From Pseudomonas fluorescens (GTDB lineage Bacteria > Pseudomonadota > Gammaproteobacteria > Pseudomonadales > Pseudomonadaceae), in the NCBI RefSeq assembly GCF_001648775.1, contig NZ_LVEJ01000036.1:1-64000 (forward strand): DNA of 64,000 bases. Reading direction: 5' to 3'. A program made the translations under genes and the position numbers. Each line of letters starts with the position of its first letter. Within the stretch, counting starts at the first letter, position 1. Positions 53,931-63,204 of the stretch are shown piece by piece. The notes beneath the pieces are model-generated. The model was not told where the DNA came from, did no database searches, and worked only from the letters and a program-made list of their open reading frames with translations.

Positions 53931-54985
53931 ACGAACTGCAATTGCTCGGCCCGCGTGCCTATGGCGAACCCCTTGGCAGCGCAGTACTGAAAGCCATCGC
54001 TGAAGATTTCCAGGTCGATGAAGTGCTCGACATCCCGTTCAGCGGCGACGGCGAACACCTGTGGATCTGGGTCGAAAAACGTGGCCTGAACACTGAGGAA
54101 GCCGCACGGCGTATCGCCAAGGCTGCCGGCGTGCCGTTGCGCACTGTCAGCTATGCCGGTCTCAAGGATCGTCAGGCGTTGACCCGCCAGTGGTTCAGCG
54201 TGCAACTGCCGGGCAAGGCCGATCCGGATCTGTCGGCGGCTGAAAACGACACGCTGAAAGTCCTCAAGACCACTCGCCACAAACGCAAACTGCAACGTGG
54301 CGCGCACTCGGCCAACGGTTTCACCTTGCGTTTGACGCAGTTCGATGGCGACAAAATAGCGATCGAACAACGTCTGCAACTGATCGCCCAACAAGGCATC
54401 CCCAATTATTTCGGCGCCCAGCGTTTTGGCCACGACGGCGGCAACGTCGTTGATGCGCGTTCGTGGGCGGCGCGCAAGGCTTTGCCGGAACAACGCAATG
54501 TGCGTTCGCGCCTGCTCTCGACGGCGCGCAGTTTCCTCTTCAATAAGGTGCTGGCGGCGCGTGTTGCCGATGGCACCTGGCAAAAAGCACAAGTCGGCGA
54601 TCTGCTCGCGTTCACCGACAGCCGCAGCTTTTTCCCAGCCGGTGAAGCCGAGTGCAGTGACCCGCGTCTGGCCATTCTTGATCTGCATCCGACTGGTCCG
54701 CAGTGGGGCGAAGGTGACTCGCCGACCACAGGCGCTGTCCATGATCTGGAGCAGGGGATCGCCGCCGATGAAGCGCAGCTGCGCGATTGGTTGATTCACG
54801 CCGGCATGAGCCACGAACGTCGCATCCTGCGACTGCCCATTGCCGGGTTGACGTGGCATTATCCCCAGCCTGACATTCTGCAACTGGAATTCGTCCTCCC
54901 GGCCGGATGCTTCGCCACCGTATTGGTGCGCGAGCTCGTTGATCTGGTGCCGGTGGGGCAGACGGACAGCCCATGCGTATTCTGA
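53927..54985 (+). CDS. truD: tRNA pseudouridine(13) synthase
   Basis: 352 residues. TruD makes pseudouridine at U13 in tRNA(Glu). The catalytic aspartate is in SYAGLKDRQALTRQWFS near residue 80, and the TruD-specific insert domain lies between about residues 155 and 300 with NYFGAQRFGHDGGN before it. The start overlaps ispF and the end overlaps surE by 13 bases. Confidence 0.95.
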   Translation: MNELQLLGPRAYGEPLGSAVLKAIAEDFQVDEVLDIPFSGDGEHLWIWVEKRGLNTEEAARRIAKAAGVPLRTVSYAGLKDRQALTRQWFSVQLPGKADPDLSAAENDTLKVLKTTRHKRKLQRGAHSANGFTLRLTQFDGDKIAIEQRLQLIAQQGIPNYFGAQRFGHDGGNVVDARSWAARKALPEQRNVRSRLLSTARSFLFNKVLAARVADGTWQKAQVGDLLAFTDSRSFFPAGEAECSDPRLAILDLHPTGPQWGEGDSPTTGAVHDLEQGIAADEAQLRDWLIHAGMSHERRILRLPIAGLTWHYPQPDILQLEFVLPAGCFATVLVRELVDLVPVGQTDSPCVF

Positions 54986-55722
54986 TTTCTAACGACGATG
55001 GGGTAACCGCACCCGGTCTCGCCGCGCTTTATGCTGCGCTGGCGGATTACACCGAATGCGTGGTTATCGCCCCGGAGCAGGACAAAAGCGGCGCCAGCAG
55101 TTCGCTGACGCTCGACCGTCCGCTGCACCCGCAATACCTGGCCAATGGCTTTATCAGCCTCAATGGCACTCCGACCGATTGCGTGCACCTGGGCCTGAAC
55201 GGCTTGCTGGAGCGCGAGGCGGACATGGTGGTGTCCGGTATCAATCTCGGCGCCAACCTTGGCGATGACGTGCTGTATTCCGGGACGGTGGCGGCTGCCC
55301 TTGAGGGACGTTTCCTCGAGCGTCCGTCATTCGCTTTTTCGCTGGTGTCGCGCCAGGTGGATAATCTGCCGACGGCGGCTTACTTTGCGCGCAAACTGGT
55401 CGAGGCCCATGCCGGGCTCGATCTGCCGCCGCGCACGGTGCTCAACGTGAATATTCCGAATCTGCCGATCGACCACATTCGCGGTATCCAGTTGACCCGT
55501 CTCGGCCACCGTGCCCGGGCGGCGGCGCCGATGAAAGTGGTCGATCCGCGCGGCAAGGCCGGTTACTGGATTGCCGCTGCCGGCGACGCCGAAGACGGCG
55601 GCCCGGGCACGGACTTCCACGCGGTAATGCAGGGCTACGTTTCCATCACCCCGTTGCAGCTCGATCGGACGTTCAACGATGCCTTTAGAAGCCTCGATGG
55701 TTGGCTGGAGGGGCTGCGCTGA
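54973..55722 (+). CDS. surE: 5'/3'-nucleotidase SurE
   Basis: 249 residues, a metal-dependent nucleoside monophosphatase linked to stationary-phase survival. The start MRILISNDDGVTAPGLAALY carries the metal-binding DD pair, and SGINLGANLGDDVLYSGTVAAA is the second family signature. It overlaps truD by 13 bases and pcm by one, in the conserved surE-pcm-nlpD-rpoS order. Confidence 0.97.
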   Translation: MRILISNDDGVTAPGLAALYAALADYTECVVIAPEQDKSGASSSLTLDRPLHPQYLANGFISLNGTPTDCVHLGLNGLLEREADMVVSGINLGANLGDDVLYSGTVAAALEGRFLERPSFAFSLVSRQVDNLPTAAYFARKLVEAHAGLDLPPRTVLNVNIPNLPIDHIRGIQLTRLGHRARAAAPMKVVDPRGKAGYWIAAAGDAEDGGPGTDFHAVMQGYVSITPLQLDRTFNDAFRSLDGWLEGLR

Positions 55723-56399
55723 TGGCCCGTGAACACGAAGACCGACTGCGTAGCGGCATCGGCATGACTTCCCAGCGTACCCGTGAGCGTCTGATTCAGC
55801 GCCTGTATGAAGAAGGCGTGTCCAACGCCAAGGTCCTCGAAGTGATCCGGCGCACACCGCGTCATCTGTTCGTCGACGAGGCGCTGGCACACCGCGCTTA
55901 CGAGGACACGGCGCTGCCGATCGGCAACAACCAGACCATTTCCCAGCCTTATATGGTGGCGCGCATGAGCGAGCTGCTGCTGGAGGCCGGGCCACTGGAT
56001 AAAGTGCTGGAGATCGGTACCGGTTCCGGTTACCAGACAGCGGTGTTATCGCAACTGGTCGAGCGCGTGTTCTCGGTTGAGCGCATCAAGGTTCTGCAGG
56101 ATCGCGCCAAGGAACGCCTGGTCGAGCTGAACCTACGCAACGTGGTATTCCGTTGGGGCGATGGCTGGGAAGGCTGGCCTGCGCTGGCACCTTATAACGG
56201 CATTATTGTCACTGCCGTGGCCACCGATGTGCCGCAAGCTCTGCTTGATCAACTGGCACCTGGCGGGCGCATGGTCATTCCGGTCGGCTCGGGGGAAGTG
56301 CAGCAACTGATGCTGATCGTGCGTGAAGAAAACGGCTTCTCCCGACACGTATTGGGCGCTGTGCGTTTCGTGCCTCTGCTCAACGGGCCGCTGGCCTGA
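55722..56399 (+). CDS. pcm: Protein-L-isoaspartate O-methyltransferase
   Basis: 225 residues. Pcm methylates L-isoaspartyl residues in aged proteins, starting their repair with S-adenosylmethionine. The binding motif is VLEIGTGSGYQTAVLSQL and the substrate-side NQTISQPYMVARM is present. The ATG at 55722 overlaps the surE stop (TGATG) and follows GGAGGGG; an internal ATG 14 codons later (MTSQRTRERL) would give the shorter 211-residue form known in some pseudomonads. Confidence 0.94.
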   Translation: MAREHEDRLRSGIGMTSQRTRERLIQRLYEEGVSNAKVLEVIRRTPRHLFVDEALAHRAYEDTALPIGNNQTISQPYMVARMSELLLEAGPLDKVLEIGTGSGYQTAVLSQLVERVFSVERIKVLQDRAKERLVELNLRNVVFRWGDGWEGWPALAPYNGIIVTAVATDVPQALLDQLAPGGRMVIPVGSGEVQQLMLIVREENGFSRHVLGAVRFVPLLNGPLA

Positions 56400-56611
56400 G
56401 CAATTATTTACCAGCACTGAATTCCTTTCGTTCGCCTCGGTCTTACACCGGCAGCGAGGGTTTAAACGCAGCAGAGTGTGCACTTGCAAACGTGTGCGCG
56501 AAGCGATTTCGCTTCATTAAGGGTAAAGCCGATTCGGCCCGTTATACTTGCGACACTTCATGCCGAAATCCGGCATTGCGAATTTTTCAGCCACCACAAA
56601 GGGAGCGGCGG

Positions 56612-57493
56612 GTGAGTCTCACAGTCATTGCGCAGCGTATGGGTAACACGAGCTTTCAGCGCCTGGTGACTGGCCTTGTCTTGAGCACCTTGCTGGTCGG
56701 TTGTTCCAGCACCAAATCGAACAACGTGCGCGTGGTCGATCGCAACAACGCGGTGGCCCAACGTCCTGCTGTGACGACCGGGCAGTATGTAGTCCGTCCG
56801 GGCGATACGATGTTTTCGATCGCATTTCGCTACGGCTGGGATTACAAAGCCCTCGCGGCCCGGAACAATATTCCTACGCCATACACGATCCATCCGGGTC
56901 AGACAATTCGCTTCGACGGCCGCACCGGTTCAACTCCCACAGCGGTGGTCAGCAACAGCGGTTCCTCGCCCTCGTCGTCGAGTAAAACCACGGTAATCCG
57001 GCGTCAGGCAAATGGCACGACGACCACCACAACCACCGGTTCTGGTGGCAGTTCTGCGGGCGTTGCACCGTCCGTCGCCAACAAGCAAGCCCCCGCTCCA
57101 CTGCCTCCTGCAGGCCCGGCCCCGACCGGCTGGGGATGGCCATCTAATGGCATTCTGATTGGAAAATTCTCTTCAAACGGTAGTTTGAATAAAGGAATTG
57201 ATATCGCCGGAGATTTGGGACAGCCTGTTTTAGCTGCGTCTGATGGGACGGTGGTTTACGCCGGGAGTGGCTTAAGGGGCTACGGCGAATTAGTCATCAT
57301 CAAACACAGCGAAACCTACGTCAGTGCCTACGGCCACAACCGCAGGCTGTTGGTTCGGGAGGGACAGCAGGTCAAGGTCGGACAGACAATTGCCGAAATG
57401 GGGTCAACGGGTACAGACCGGGTGAAACTGCATTTTGAGATTCGCCGCCAAGGTAAACCTGTGGATCCGTTGCAGTTCCTGCCAAGACGTTGA
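56612..57493 (+). CDS. nlpD: NlpD-type LysM/M23 lipoprotein
   Basis: 293 residues. A signal peptide ends in the lipobox LLVGCSS. A LysM domain (YVVRPGDTMFSIAFRYGW near residue 55) binds peptidoglycan, then a serine/threonine- and proline-rich linker, then a C-terminal LytM (M23) domain. The LytM zinc site is incomplete (KGIDIAG in place of the first histidine-aspartate motif; LHFEIR remains), so it is probably an activator of the AmiC amidase, not an enzyme. The start is a GTG at 56612 after GGGAG; an ATG nine codons later is possible. The gene also usually carries the main rpoS promoter. Confidence 0.92.
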   Translation: MSLTVIAQRMGNTSFQRLVTGLVLSTLLVGCSSTKSNNVRVVDRNNAVAQRPAVTTGQYVVRPGDTMFSIAFRYGWDYKALAARNNIPTPYTIHPGQTIRFDGRTGSTPTAVVSNSGSSPSSSSKTTVIRRQANGTTTTTTTGSGGSSAGVAPSVANKQAPAPLPPAGPAPTGWGWPSNGILIGKFSSNGSLNKGIDIAGDLGQPVLAASDGTVVYAGSGLRGYGELVIIKHSETYVSAYGHNRRLLVREGQQVKVGQTIAEMGSTGTDRVKLHFEIRRQGKPVDPLQFLPRR

Positions 57494-57599
57494 TTTGTAA
57501 GCCAGCCTGTTCCGTCACGTAGAGGGGACAGGCTCCAGCGCTGCCAAGGATAAAGGCGTCGCTTGAGCTTGGGGTCGAACTCACCAAAGGACTATAACA

Positions 57600-58610
57600 A
57601 TGGCTCTCAGTAAAGAAGTGCCGGAGTTTGACATCGACGATGAGGTTCTCCTTATGGAGACCGGCATCGATTCGGAATCTTCGATGTCGAATGATGAAGG
57701 GGCTGCTCCACCTTCCGTTCGTTCCAAATCCAAACACTCCGCTTCACTTAAACAACATAAGTACATCGATTACACGCGGGCACTTGATGCCACGCAGTTG
57801 TATCTCAACGAAATCGGCTTTTCCCCATTGCTCTCCCCCGAGGAAGAAGTTCATTTTGCGCGCTTGTCGCAAAGTGGCGATCCGGCGGGGCGCAAGCGCA
57901 TGATTGAAAGTAACCTGCGGCTGGTGGTCAAAATCGCCCGGCGTTACGTCAATCGGGGGCTGTCGCTGCTGGATCTGATCGAAGAGGGCAACCTCGGACT
58001 GATCCGGGCGGTGGAAAAGTTCGATCCCGAGCGCGGCTTCCGCTTCTCGACCTACGCAACCTGGTGGATTCGTCAGACCATCGAGCGCGCGATCATGAAT
58101 CAGACCCGGACCATCCGGTTGCCGATCCATGTGGTCAAGGAGCTCAACGTGTACCTGCGGGCTGCACGGGAGCTGACGCAAAAGCTCGACCACGAACCTT
58201 CACCCGAAGAAATCGCCAACCTGCTGGAAAAACCAGTGGGTGAGGTCAAGCGCATGCTTGGCCTGAACGAACGGGTTTCTTCGGTCGACGTCTCGCTGGG
58301 TCCGGATTCGGATAAAACCCTGCTGGACACCCTCACTGATGATCGTCCGACCGATCCATGCGAACTGCTGCAGGATGACGACCTGTCGCAGAGCATCGAT
58401 CAATGGCTGTCGGAGCTGACCGACAAGCAGCGCGAAGTGGTGGTACGTCGCTTTGGCCTGCGCGGTCATGAAAGCAGCACGCTGGAAGATGTAGGCCTGG
58501 AGATCGGCCTGACCCGGGAACGGGTGCGGCAGATCCAGGTGGAAGGCCTCAAGCGCCTTCGTGAGATCCTCGAGAAGAATGGCCTGTCGAGCGAGTCGCT
58601 GTTTCAGTAA
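57600..58610 (+). CDS. rpoS: RNA polymerase sigma factor RpoS
   Basis: 336 residues, the stationary-phase and general stress sigma factor. Region 2 reads RMIESNLRLVVKIARRYVNRGLSLLDLIEEGNLGLIRAVEKFDPERGFRFSTYATWWIRQ (core contact and -10 recognition). Region 4 with the helix-turn-helix (TLEDVGLEIGLTRERVRQIQ) is at the end. The ATG at 57600 follows AAAGGA by about 10 bases. It lies 106 bases after nlpD, whose coding region normally holds its main promoter. Confidence 0.98.
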   Translation: MALSKEVPEFDIDDEVLLMETGIDSESSMSNDEGAAPPSVRSKSKHSASLKQHKYIDYTRALDATQLYLNEIGFSPLLSPEEEVHFARLSQSGDPAGRKRMIESNLRLVVKIARRYVNRGLSLLDLIEEGNLGLIRAVEKFDPERGFRFSTYATWWIRQTIERAIMNQTRTIRLPIHVVKELNVYLRAARELTQKLDHEPSPEEIANLLEKPVGEVKRMLGLNERVSSVDVSLGPDSDKTLLDTLTDDRPTDPCELLQDDDLSQSIDQWLSELTDKQREVVVRRFGLRGHESSTLEDVGLEIGLTRERVRQIQVEGLKRLREILEKNGLSSESLFQ

Positions 58611-58747
58611 GCGCCCCACACGACCGCTAGCAAAAAGCCCCGACTGGTTCGGGGCTTTTTGTTGCCGGGATATTGGCTGACGGATCCTGTGGCGAGGGAG
58701 CAAGTTCCCTCGCCACGAGTATGAGTGGGCTTGATGTAGTCTTGCGG
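58611..58747. terminator. rpoS terminator and short repeat region
   Basis: AAAAAGCCCCGA and TCGGGGCTTTTT at 58632-58660 form a strong rpoS terminator. At 58689-58716, GTGGCGAGGGA and TCCCTCGCCAC form a separate perfect inverted repeat typical of another Pseudomonas intergenic repeat family. I see no gene from 58611 to 58747. Confidence 0.85.
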
Positions 58748-58765
58748 TGTAAGCCTTTGCTTACT
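58748..58765 (+). promoter_or_regulatory. GacA upstream activating site of rsmZ
   Basis: TGTAAG-CCTTTG-CTTACT matches the GacA binding consensus TGTAAG-N6-CTTACA in all but the last base. It lies about 173-190 bases before the inferred rsmZ start. A long AT-rich linker between this site and the promoter is characteristic of rsmZ, where IHF and MvaT are known to act. Nearby, 58760-58775 (CTTACTGTTTCGTAAG) is another inverted repeat. Confidence 0.85.
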
Positions 58766-58937
58766 GTTTCGTAAGTGTTCGCAATTTTTACATCGTGGTA
58801 GACGTCTGTTCTGACTGGTAGCCGTATTTAACTTATTGATTTGTATATTTATTTTTTAATGTGAAGTGCTTATGACAACGATTTTTTGCCCTCAGCGCCA
58901 ATTGCTCTTGTCGGCGAACTCTCTAGTATCTGGGTTG

Positions 58938-59066
58938 TGTCGACGGACAGACACGCCCTTCACGGAAGAGGGGAATGGACATCGCAGGACGCGATTCATC
59001 AGGACGATGAAAAGGAATACAGGGAATAGGGAAAAAATGTGGGCGGGTCATACCGCCCCTTTTTTT
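58938..59066 (+). ncRNA. rsmZ: RsmZ regulatory small RNA
   Basis: About 129 bases, close to the 127 bases of P. fluorescens RsmZ. It starts TGTCGACGGACAG and carries about nine GGA motifs, several in hairpin loops (such as CATCGCAGGACGCG and CATCAGGACGATG), the sites that bind and remove the translation repressors RsmA/RsmE. It ends in the stem GGGCGG/CCGCCC with a T run. A -10 box TAGTAT lies at 58924-58929. Between rpoS and fdxA is its known position. GacS/GacA control is inferred from the upstream site. Confidence 0.92.
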
Positions 59067-59096
59067 GCCCGCAGAAAAGTAAAACGCAGAAAAGCA

Positions 59097-59118
59097 AAAA
59101 GGCCCGAAAGGGCCTTTT
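59097..59118 (-). terminator. Intrinsic terminator of fdxA
   Basis: AAAAGGCCC and GGGCCTTTT pair around a four-base loop (GAAA). On the minus strand it ends fdxA 20 bases after its stop and keeps fdxA transcripts out of rsmZ. Confidence 0.85.
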
Positions 59119-59136
59119 ATTCGAGCGCGGGGCAGA

Positions 59137-59460
59137 TCAGCGTTCGAGGTCTTTGATCTTGCCTTTGACGCCATCCCACTCTTCGGCATCCGGCAGCGAT
59201 TCTTTCTTCTCGGTGATGTTCGGCCAGATTTCCGCCAGCTCGACGTTCAGCTGGATGAATTCCTGCATTTCCTCTGGAACTTCGTCCTCGGAGAAAATCG
59301 CCACGGCCGGGCATTCTGGTTCGCACAGGGCGCAGTCGATGCACTCATCCGGGTGAATCACCAGGAAGTTCGGGCCTTCGTAAAAGCAGTCCACCGGACA
59401 GACTTCTACGCAGTCGGTGTACTTGCACTTGATGCAGTTGTCGGTGACGACGAAGGTCAT
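59137..59460 (-). CDS. fdxA: 7Fe ferredoxin FdxA
   Basis: 107 residues. The start TFVVTDNCIKCKYTDCVEVCPVDCF carries the cysteines of a [3Fe-4S] and a [4Fe-4S] cluster, and CIDCALCEPECPV completes the second set. A C-terminal extension of about 50 residues is usual in this class. It is a small soluble electron carrier. The ATG at 59460 starts the family sequence. It lies 163 bases downstream of mutS on the same strand. Confidence 0.97.
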   Translation of the reverse strand: MTFVVTDNCIKCKYTDCVEVCPVDCFYEGPNFLVIHPDECIDCALCEPECPAVAIFSEDEVPEEMQEFIQLNVELAEIWPNITEKKESLPDAEEWDGVKGKIKDLER

Positions 59461-59623
59461 TTCTAATTTTCTCCTCAGGCGGCGGCAGCGTTGCCCCTTC
59501 ACGGTTGGGGTCGCCAGGTTCGGGAGCGATACCTGCTGGCCAGGCTATTAGCCAGCAGCATCCCAAACCGCGCGAGATTCTAACAGCTTGAAGCCGTTTG
59601 CGTTATATCCGCTTCTTCAGTGC

Positions 59624-62206
59624 TTATATCCGGTTCTTCAGTGCATAGAGCATTTCGAGCGCGCGGCGTGGCGTCAGGTCGTCGATGTCCAGCTTGGCCA
59701 GTTCATCCAGCACCGGATGCGGCAGGCTGGCGAACATGTCGCTCTGCTGTGGCGCTGCCGGTTTGCCTTTGGCGGCCGGTTTCGGTACTTCATGCGGCAA
59801 TGCGGTGTCTTCCAGTCGGCTCAAGTGCTCGCGGGCCCGCACGATCACTTCGCTGGGCACGCCCGCCAGTTGCGCCACTGCCAAACCATAACTCTGGCTG
59901 GCCGGGCCGGGCAGCACGTGGTGCAGGAACACGATGCGTTCGTTGTGCTCGGTGGCGTTGAGGTGCACGTTGGCCACTAGAGGCTCGGCTTCGGGCAACA
60001 CCGTCAGTTCAAAGTAGTGAGTCGCAAACAGAGTATAGGCGCGCAGATGCGCCAGACGCTCGGCCGCGGCCCACGCCAACGAGAGACCGTCGAACGTGCT
60101 GGTGCCGCGACCGACTTCGTCCATCAACACCAGGCTGCGCTCGGTGGCGTTGTGCAAGATGTTGGCGGTTTCGCTCATTTCGACCATGAAGGTCGAACGG
60201 CCGCCGGCGAGGTCATCGCTGGAACCGATTCGGGTGAAGATCCGGTCAACCAGTGACAGTTCGCAGCTCGCCGCCGGCACAAAGCTGCCAATGTGCGCCA
60301 GCAGCACAATCAGCGCGGTTTGGCGCATGTAGGTGGATTTACCGCCCATGTTCGGACCGGTAATCACCAGCATGCGGGTGTTGTCATCCAGGTTCAGGTC
60401 GTTGGCCACGAACGGCGTGGTCAGTACTTGCTCGACCACCGGGTGACGACCCTGAGTAATGCGCATGCACGGCTCGCTGACGAAACGCGGGCAGTTCAGG
60501 TCGAGGTTCAGCGCACGTTCGGCGAGGTTGCTCAGCACGTCGAGTTCGGCCAGCGCGCCAGCGGTGTCCTGCAACGGTGGCAGCTGGCTGATCAAGTCTT
60601 CCAGCAGCGCTTCGTAAAGCATCTTCTCGCGGGCGAGGGCACGGCTCTTGGCCGACAACGCCTTGTCTTCGAATTCTTTCAGTTCTGGTGTGATGAAACG
60701 CTCGGCGCCTTTCAACGTCTGGCGCCGGATGTAATCCGCTGGGGCAGATTCGGCCTGCTTGCTCGGCAATTCGATGAAGTAGCCGTGAATGCGGTTGTAG
60801 CCGACTTTCAGGTGGCTCAGGCCGGTGCGCGCCTTTTCCCGTGCCTCCAGGTCGATGAGGAATTGGCCGGCGTTTTCACTCAGCGATTGCAGTTCATCGA
60901 GTTCGCTGTCGTACCCGGTTTTCAACACGCCGCCGTCGCGAATCACCGCGGGTGGGTTGTCGATGATGGCTTTTTCCAGCAGTGCCGCCAGTTCCGGATA
61001 GGTGCTGGTGATAGTCGCCAGACTCTGCAGGTGTGGCGCTTCCAGATCGGTCATTGCCACTTGCAGTTCAGGCAGGGCGCCAAGGGCGTCGCGCAGGCGT
61101 GCGAGGTCACGAGGACGGGCATTACGCAGGCCGATCCGCGCGAGAATCCGCTCGATGTCGCCGATTTCCTTGAGCTGCGGTTGCAGCTTTTCGAAACGGT
61201 AACCGTCGAGGAGGCAGGTGATCGAGGTCTGGCGCGCCAGCAACACGGTCAAGTCGCGCAACGGACGGTTCAGCCAGCGGGTTAGCAAACGGCTGCCCAT
61301 GGCGGTCTGGCAGCGATCGACCACCGACTGCAAAGTATTGTCGCGGCCGCCGGCCAGGTTGGTATCAAGTTCCAGGTTGCGCCGGCTGGCACCATCGAGC
61401 ACCACAGTGTCGTCGAGACGTTCGTGACGCAGGCTGCGCAGGTGCGGCAGGGCGGTGCGCTGGGTTTCCTTGGCGTAGGCCAGCAGGCAACCGGCGGCGC
61501 CGATGGCCAGGGTCAGATTTTCGCAGCCGAAGCCTTTCAGGTCCTGGGTGGAAAACTGTTGGCAGAGACTTTTCAGCGCCGAGTCGCGCTCGAAATCCCA
61601 CGGTGCACGACGACTGACGCCACGGCGTTTTTCCGCGGGCAGGTCTCGTGGCCAGTCATCTGGAATCAGCAACTCAACCGGGTTGATCCGCTCCAGTTCC
61701 GCCAGCAGGTTCTCCCAGCCCTTGATTTCCGAGACGCTGAAACTGCCGCTGGTGATGTCCAGCACGGCGAGGCCGAACAGACGCTCGTCACCCAGCAGCG
61801 CTGCAATCAGGTTGTCGCGACGCTCATCGAGCAGCGCCTCATCACTGACCGTCCCCGGCGTGAGGATGCGCACCACCTGACGTTCGACCGGGCCTTTGCT
61901 GGTCGCCGGGTCGCCGACCTGTTCGCAAATCACCACCGACTCGCCGAGCTTGACCAGTTTCGCTAGATAGCCTTCCGCCGCGTGGTAAGGAATCCCACAC
62001 ATCGGAATCGCCTGTCCTGCCGACTGCCCACGGGCGGTCAGGGTGATGTCGAGCAGCTTGGCCGCCTTCTTCGCGTCTTCGTAGAAGATCTCGTAGAAGT
62101 CGCCCATGCGGTAGAACATCAGCTGGTCCGGGTGCTGATTCTTCAGGCGCCAGTACTGCTGCATCATCGGGGTGTGGGAGGACAGGTCTGAAATAGCTTT
62201 ATTCAT
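59624..62206 (-). CDS. mutS: DNA mismatch repair protein MutS
   Basis: 860 residues. MutS finds mismatches and starts repair with MutL. The mismatch-reading motif FYRMGDFYEIFYEDA is near residue 37, the ATPase Walker A is GPNMGGKSTYMRQTA near residue 615, and the signature DEVGRGTSTFDG follows. The start at 62206 (MNKAISDLSSHTPMMQQYW) fits the family better than the longer frame. The order mutS-fdxA-rsmZ-rpoS is conserved in Pseudomonas. Confidence 0.98.
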   Translation of the reverse strand: MNKAISDLSSHTPMMQQYWRLKNQHPDQLMFYRMGDFYEIFYEDAKKAAKLLDITLTARGQSAGQAIPMCGIPYHAAEGYLAKLVKLGESVVICEQVGDPATSKGPVERQVVRILTPGTVSDEALLDERRDNLIAALLGDERLFGLAVLDITSGSFSVSEIKGWENLLAELERINPVELLIPDDWPRDLPAEKRRGVSRRAPWDFERDSALKSLCQQFSTQDLKGFGCENLTLAIGAAGCLLAYAKETQRTALPHLRSLRHERLDDTVVLDGASRRNLELDTNLAGGRDNTLQSVVDRCQTAMGSRLLTRWLNRPLRDLTVLLARQTSITCLLDGYRFEKLQPQLKEIGDIERILARIGLRNARPRDLARLRDALGALPELQVAMTDLEAPHLQSLATITSTYPELAALLEKAIIDNPPAVIRDGGVLKTGYDSELDELQSLSENAGQFLIDLEAREKARTGLSHLKVGYNRIHGYFIELPSKQAESAPADYIRRQTLKGAERFITPELKEFEDKALSAKSRALAREKMLYEALLEDLISQLPPLQDTAGALAELDVLSNLAERALNLDLNCPRFVSEPCMRITQGRHPVVEQVLTTPFVANDLNLDDNTRMLVITGPNMGGKSTYMRQTALIVLLAHIGSFVPAASCELSLVDRIFTRIGSSDDLAGGRSTFMVEMSETANILHNATERSLVLMDEVGRGTSTFDGLSLAWAAAERLAHLRAYTLFATHYFELTVLPEAEPLVANVHLNATEHNERIVFLHHVLPGPASQSYGLAVAQLAGVPSEVIVRAREHLSRLEDTALPHEVPKPAAKGKPAAPQQSDMFASLPHPVLDELAKLDIDDLTPRRALEMLYALKNRI

Positions 62207-62445
62207 CAGGGGTTTAGCTTTACCGGGAAAAGTGACAAGGCAAAAACGGGGTCGTTTGCATCTACGAAATAGCGAGTGTTTGCCAGCGATGCGGCCCGTG
62301 GGTTGATTCAGTGGGACGGAGTATGAAGTTTTTTTGAGGTGGATGCAGCAACGCGCGGCCGCTCGGGTTGGCATTGTGTCCTATAGTGCCGAAAAGCTAT
62401 CGAATGATCAGAACGCGTGGGTGCAAGGCAAGTCGAGGAAGCAGC

Positions 62446-63204
62446 TTGGAACAGTCAGAGGGCATCGGCTCACAAGCGTCAGCGAGCGATTGTTACTACG
62501 ATTCAGGAAAAATGACCCTCAGCCGGGCGCGGCGGTCAGCCTTGCTGGGCAGCAATGAAAGCGACCTGCTGCTGGCGCTGATAGCCGGCGTGACCGATAA
62601 GGAACAGCTCATCTCCAGGGTCTGGGGGGAGCGTGGGCTGGTGATTTCCGACAGCAGTTATTACAAGACCCTGCACATGCTTCGCACGCATTTCGCTGAC
62701 GTCGGGTTACCTCGGGACAGTCTCAAGACCTTGCCTCGCCGTGGCGTAGTGCTGTTGTGTGAAATCCGGTTGGTCAGCGCACAGACTCAAGCCTCTGAGT
62801 CGTCGCCTGCGGTGGTAAACGATGCTGAACCATTCATCGTCGACGCTCCCTCGGTGAAAAAGCCATTCAGTCGTTACTGGCGCTTCCTTTTACCAGCAAT
62901 CCTGGTGCCGGCGATTGCTCTTCCGGTCTTTTACGCTTATCTGGTGTTTAAAAAACCTGCTGATCTGGAGGAGTGGAAACTCATCTGGCAAGAAGGCGAA
63001 GCGAAGTTGTATGTAGAAGAAAGTGAAAGAATGTCCAAAGAGGATATTGTCAAAGCGCTCAGCGAGTTCGAACCACCCATTGTATTGTCCGATATTAACT
63101 ACTATGTGCGAAAACCGCTCTCCCAATTACTGGTCAAGTGTATCAAGCCGGAAAGTAAGGGGGAGGCCATATGCGTGAACTACCAACTCGTTGGAAAAAA
63201 GTAA
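62446..63204 (+). CDS. Membrane-anchored winged-helix regulator (ToxR/MarT-like)
   Basis: About 252 residues. Residues ~14-107 form an OmpR-type winged helix without a receiver domain (ESDLLLALIAGV, then ISRVWGERGLVISDSSYYKTLHMLRTHF and the wing KTLPRRGVVLL). A linker leads to one membrane segment at ~145-168 (FLLPAILVPAIALPVFYAYLVF) and an ~80-residue periplasmic end. This is the ToxR/CadC/VtrA/MarT layout: cytoplasmic DNA binding with a periplasmic sensor. The TTG start at 62446 has GAGGAAG just before it; an ATG at 62404 is an alternative. Stop overlaps the next gene by 34 bases. Lies divergent from mutS. Confidence 0.78.
   Translation: MEQSEGIGSQASASDCYYDSGKMTLSRARRSALLGSNESDLLLALIAGVTDKEQLISRVWGERGLVISDSSYYKTLHMLRTHFADVGLPRDSLKTLPRRGVVLLCEIRLVSAQTQASESSPAVVNDAEPFIVDAPSVKKPFSRYWRFLLPAILVPAIALPVFYAYLVFKKPADLEEWKLIWQEGEAKLYVEESERMSKEDIVKALSEFEPPIVLSDINYYVRKPLSQLLVKCIKPESKGEAICVNYQLVGKK

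Noticed and set aside
59041..59156. Small plus-strand protein across rsmZ
   Set aside because: The frame at 58866-59156 covers the RNA gene, its terminator and the fdxA terminator; the GGA motifs and promoter support a non-coding RNA.
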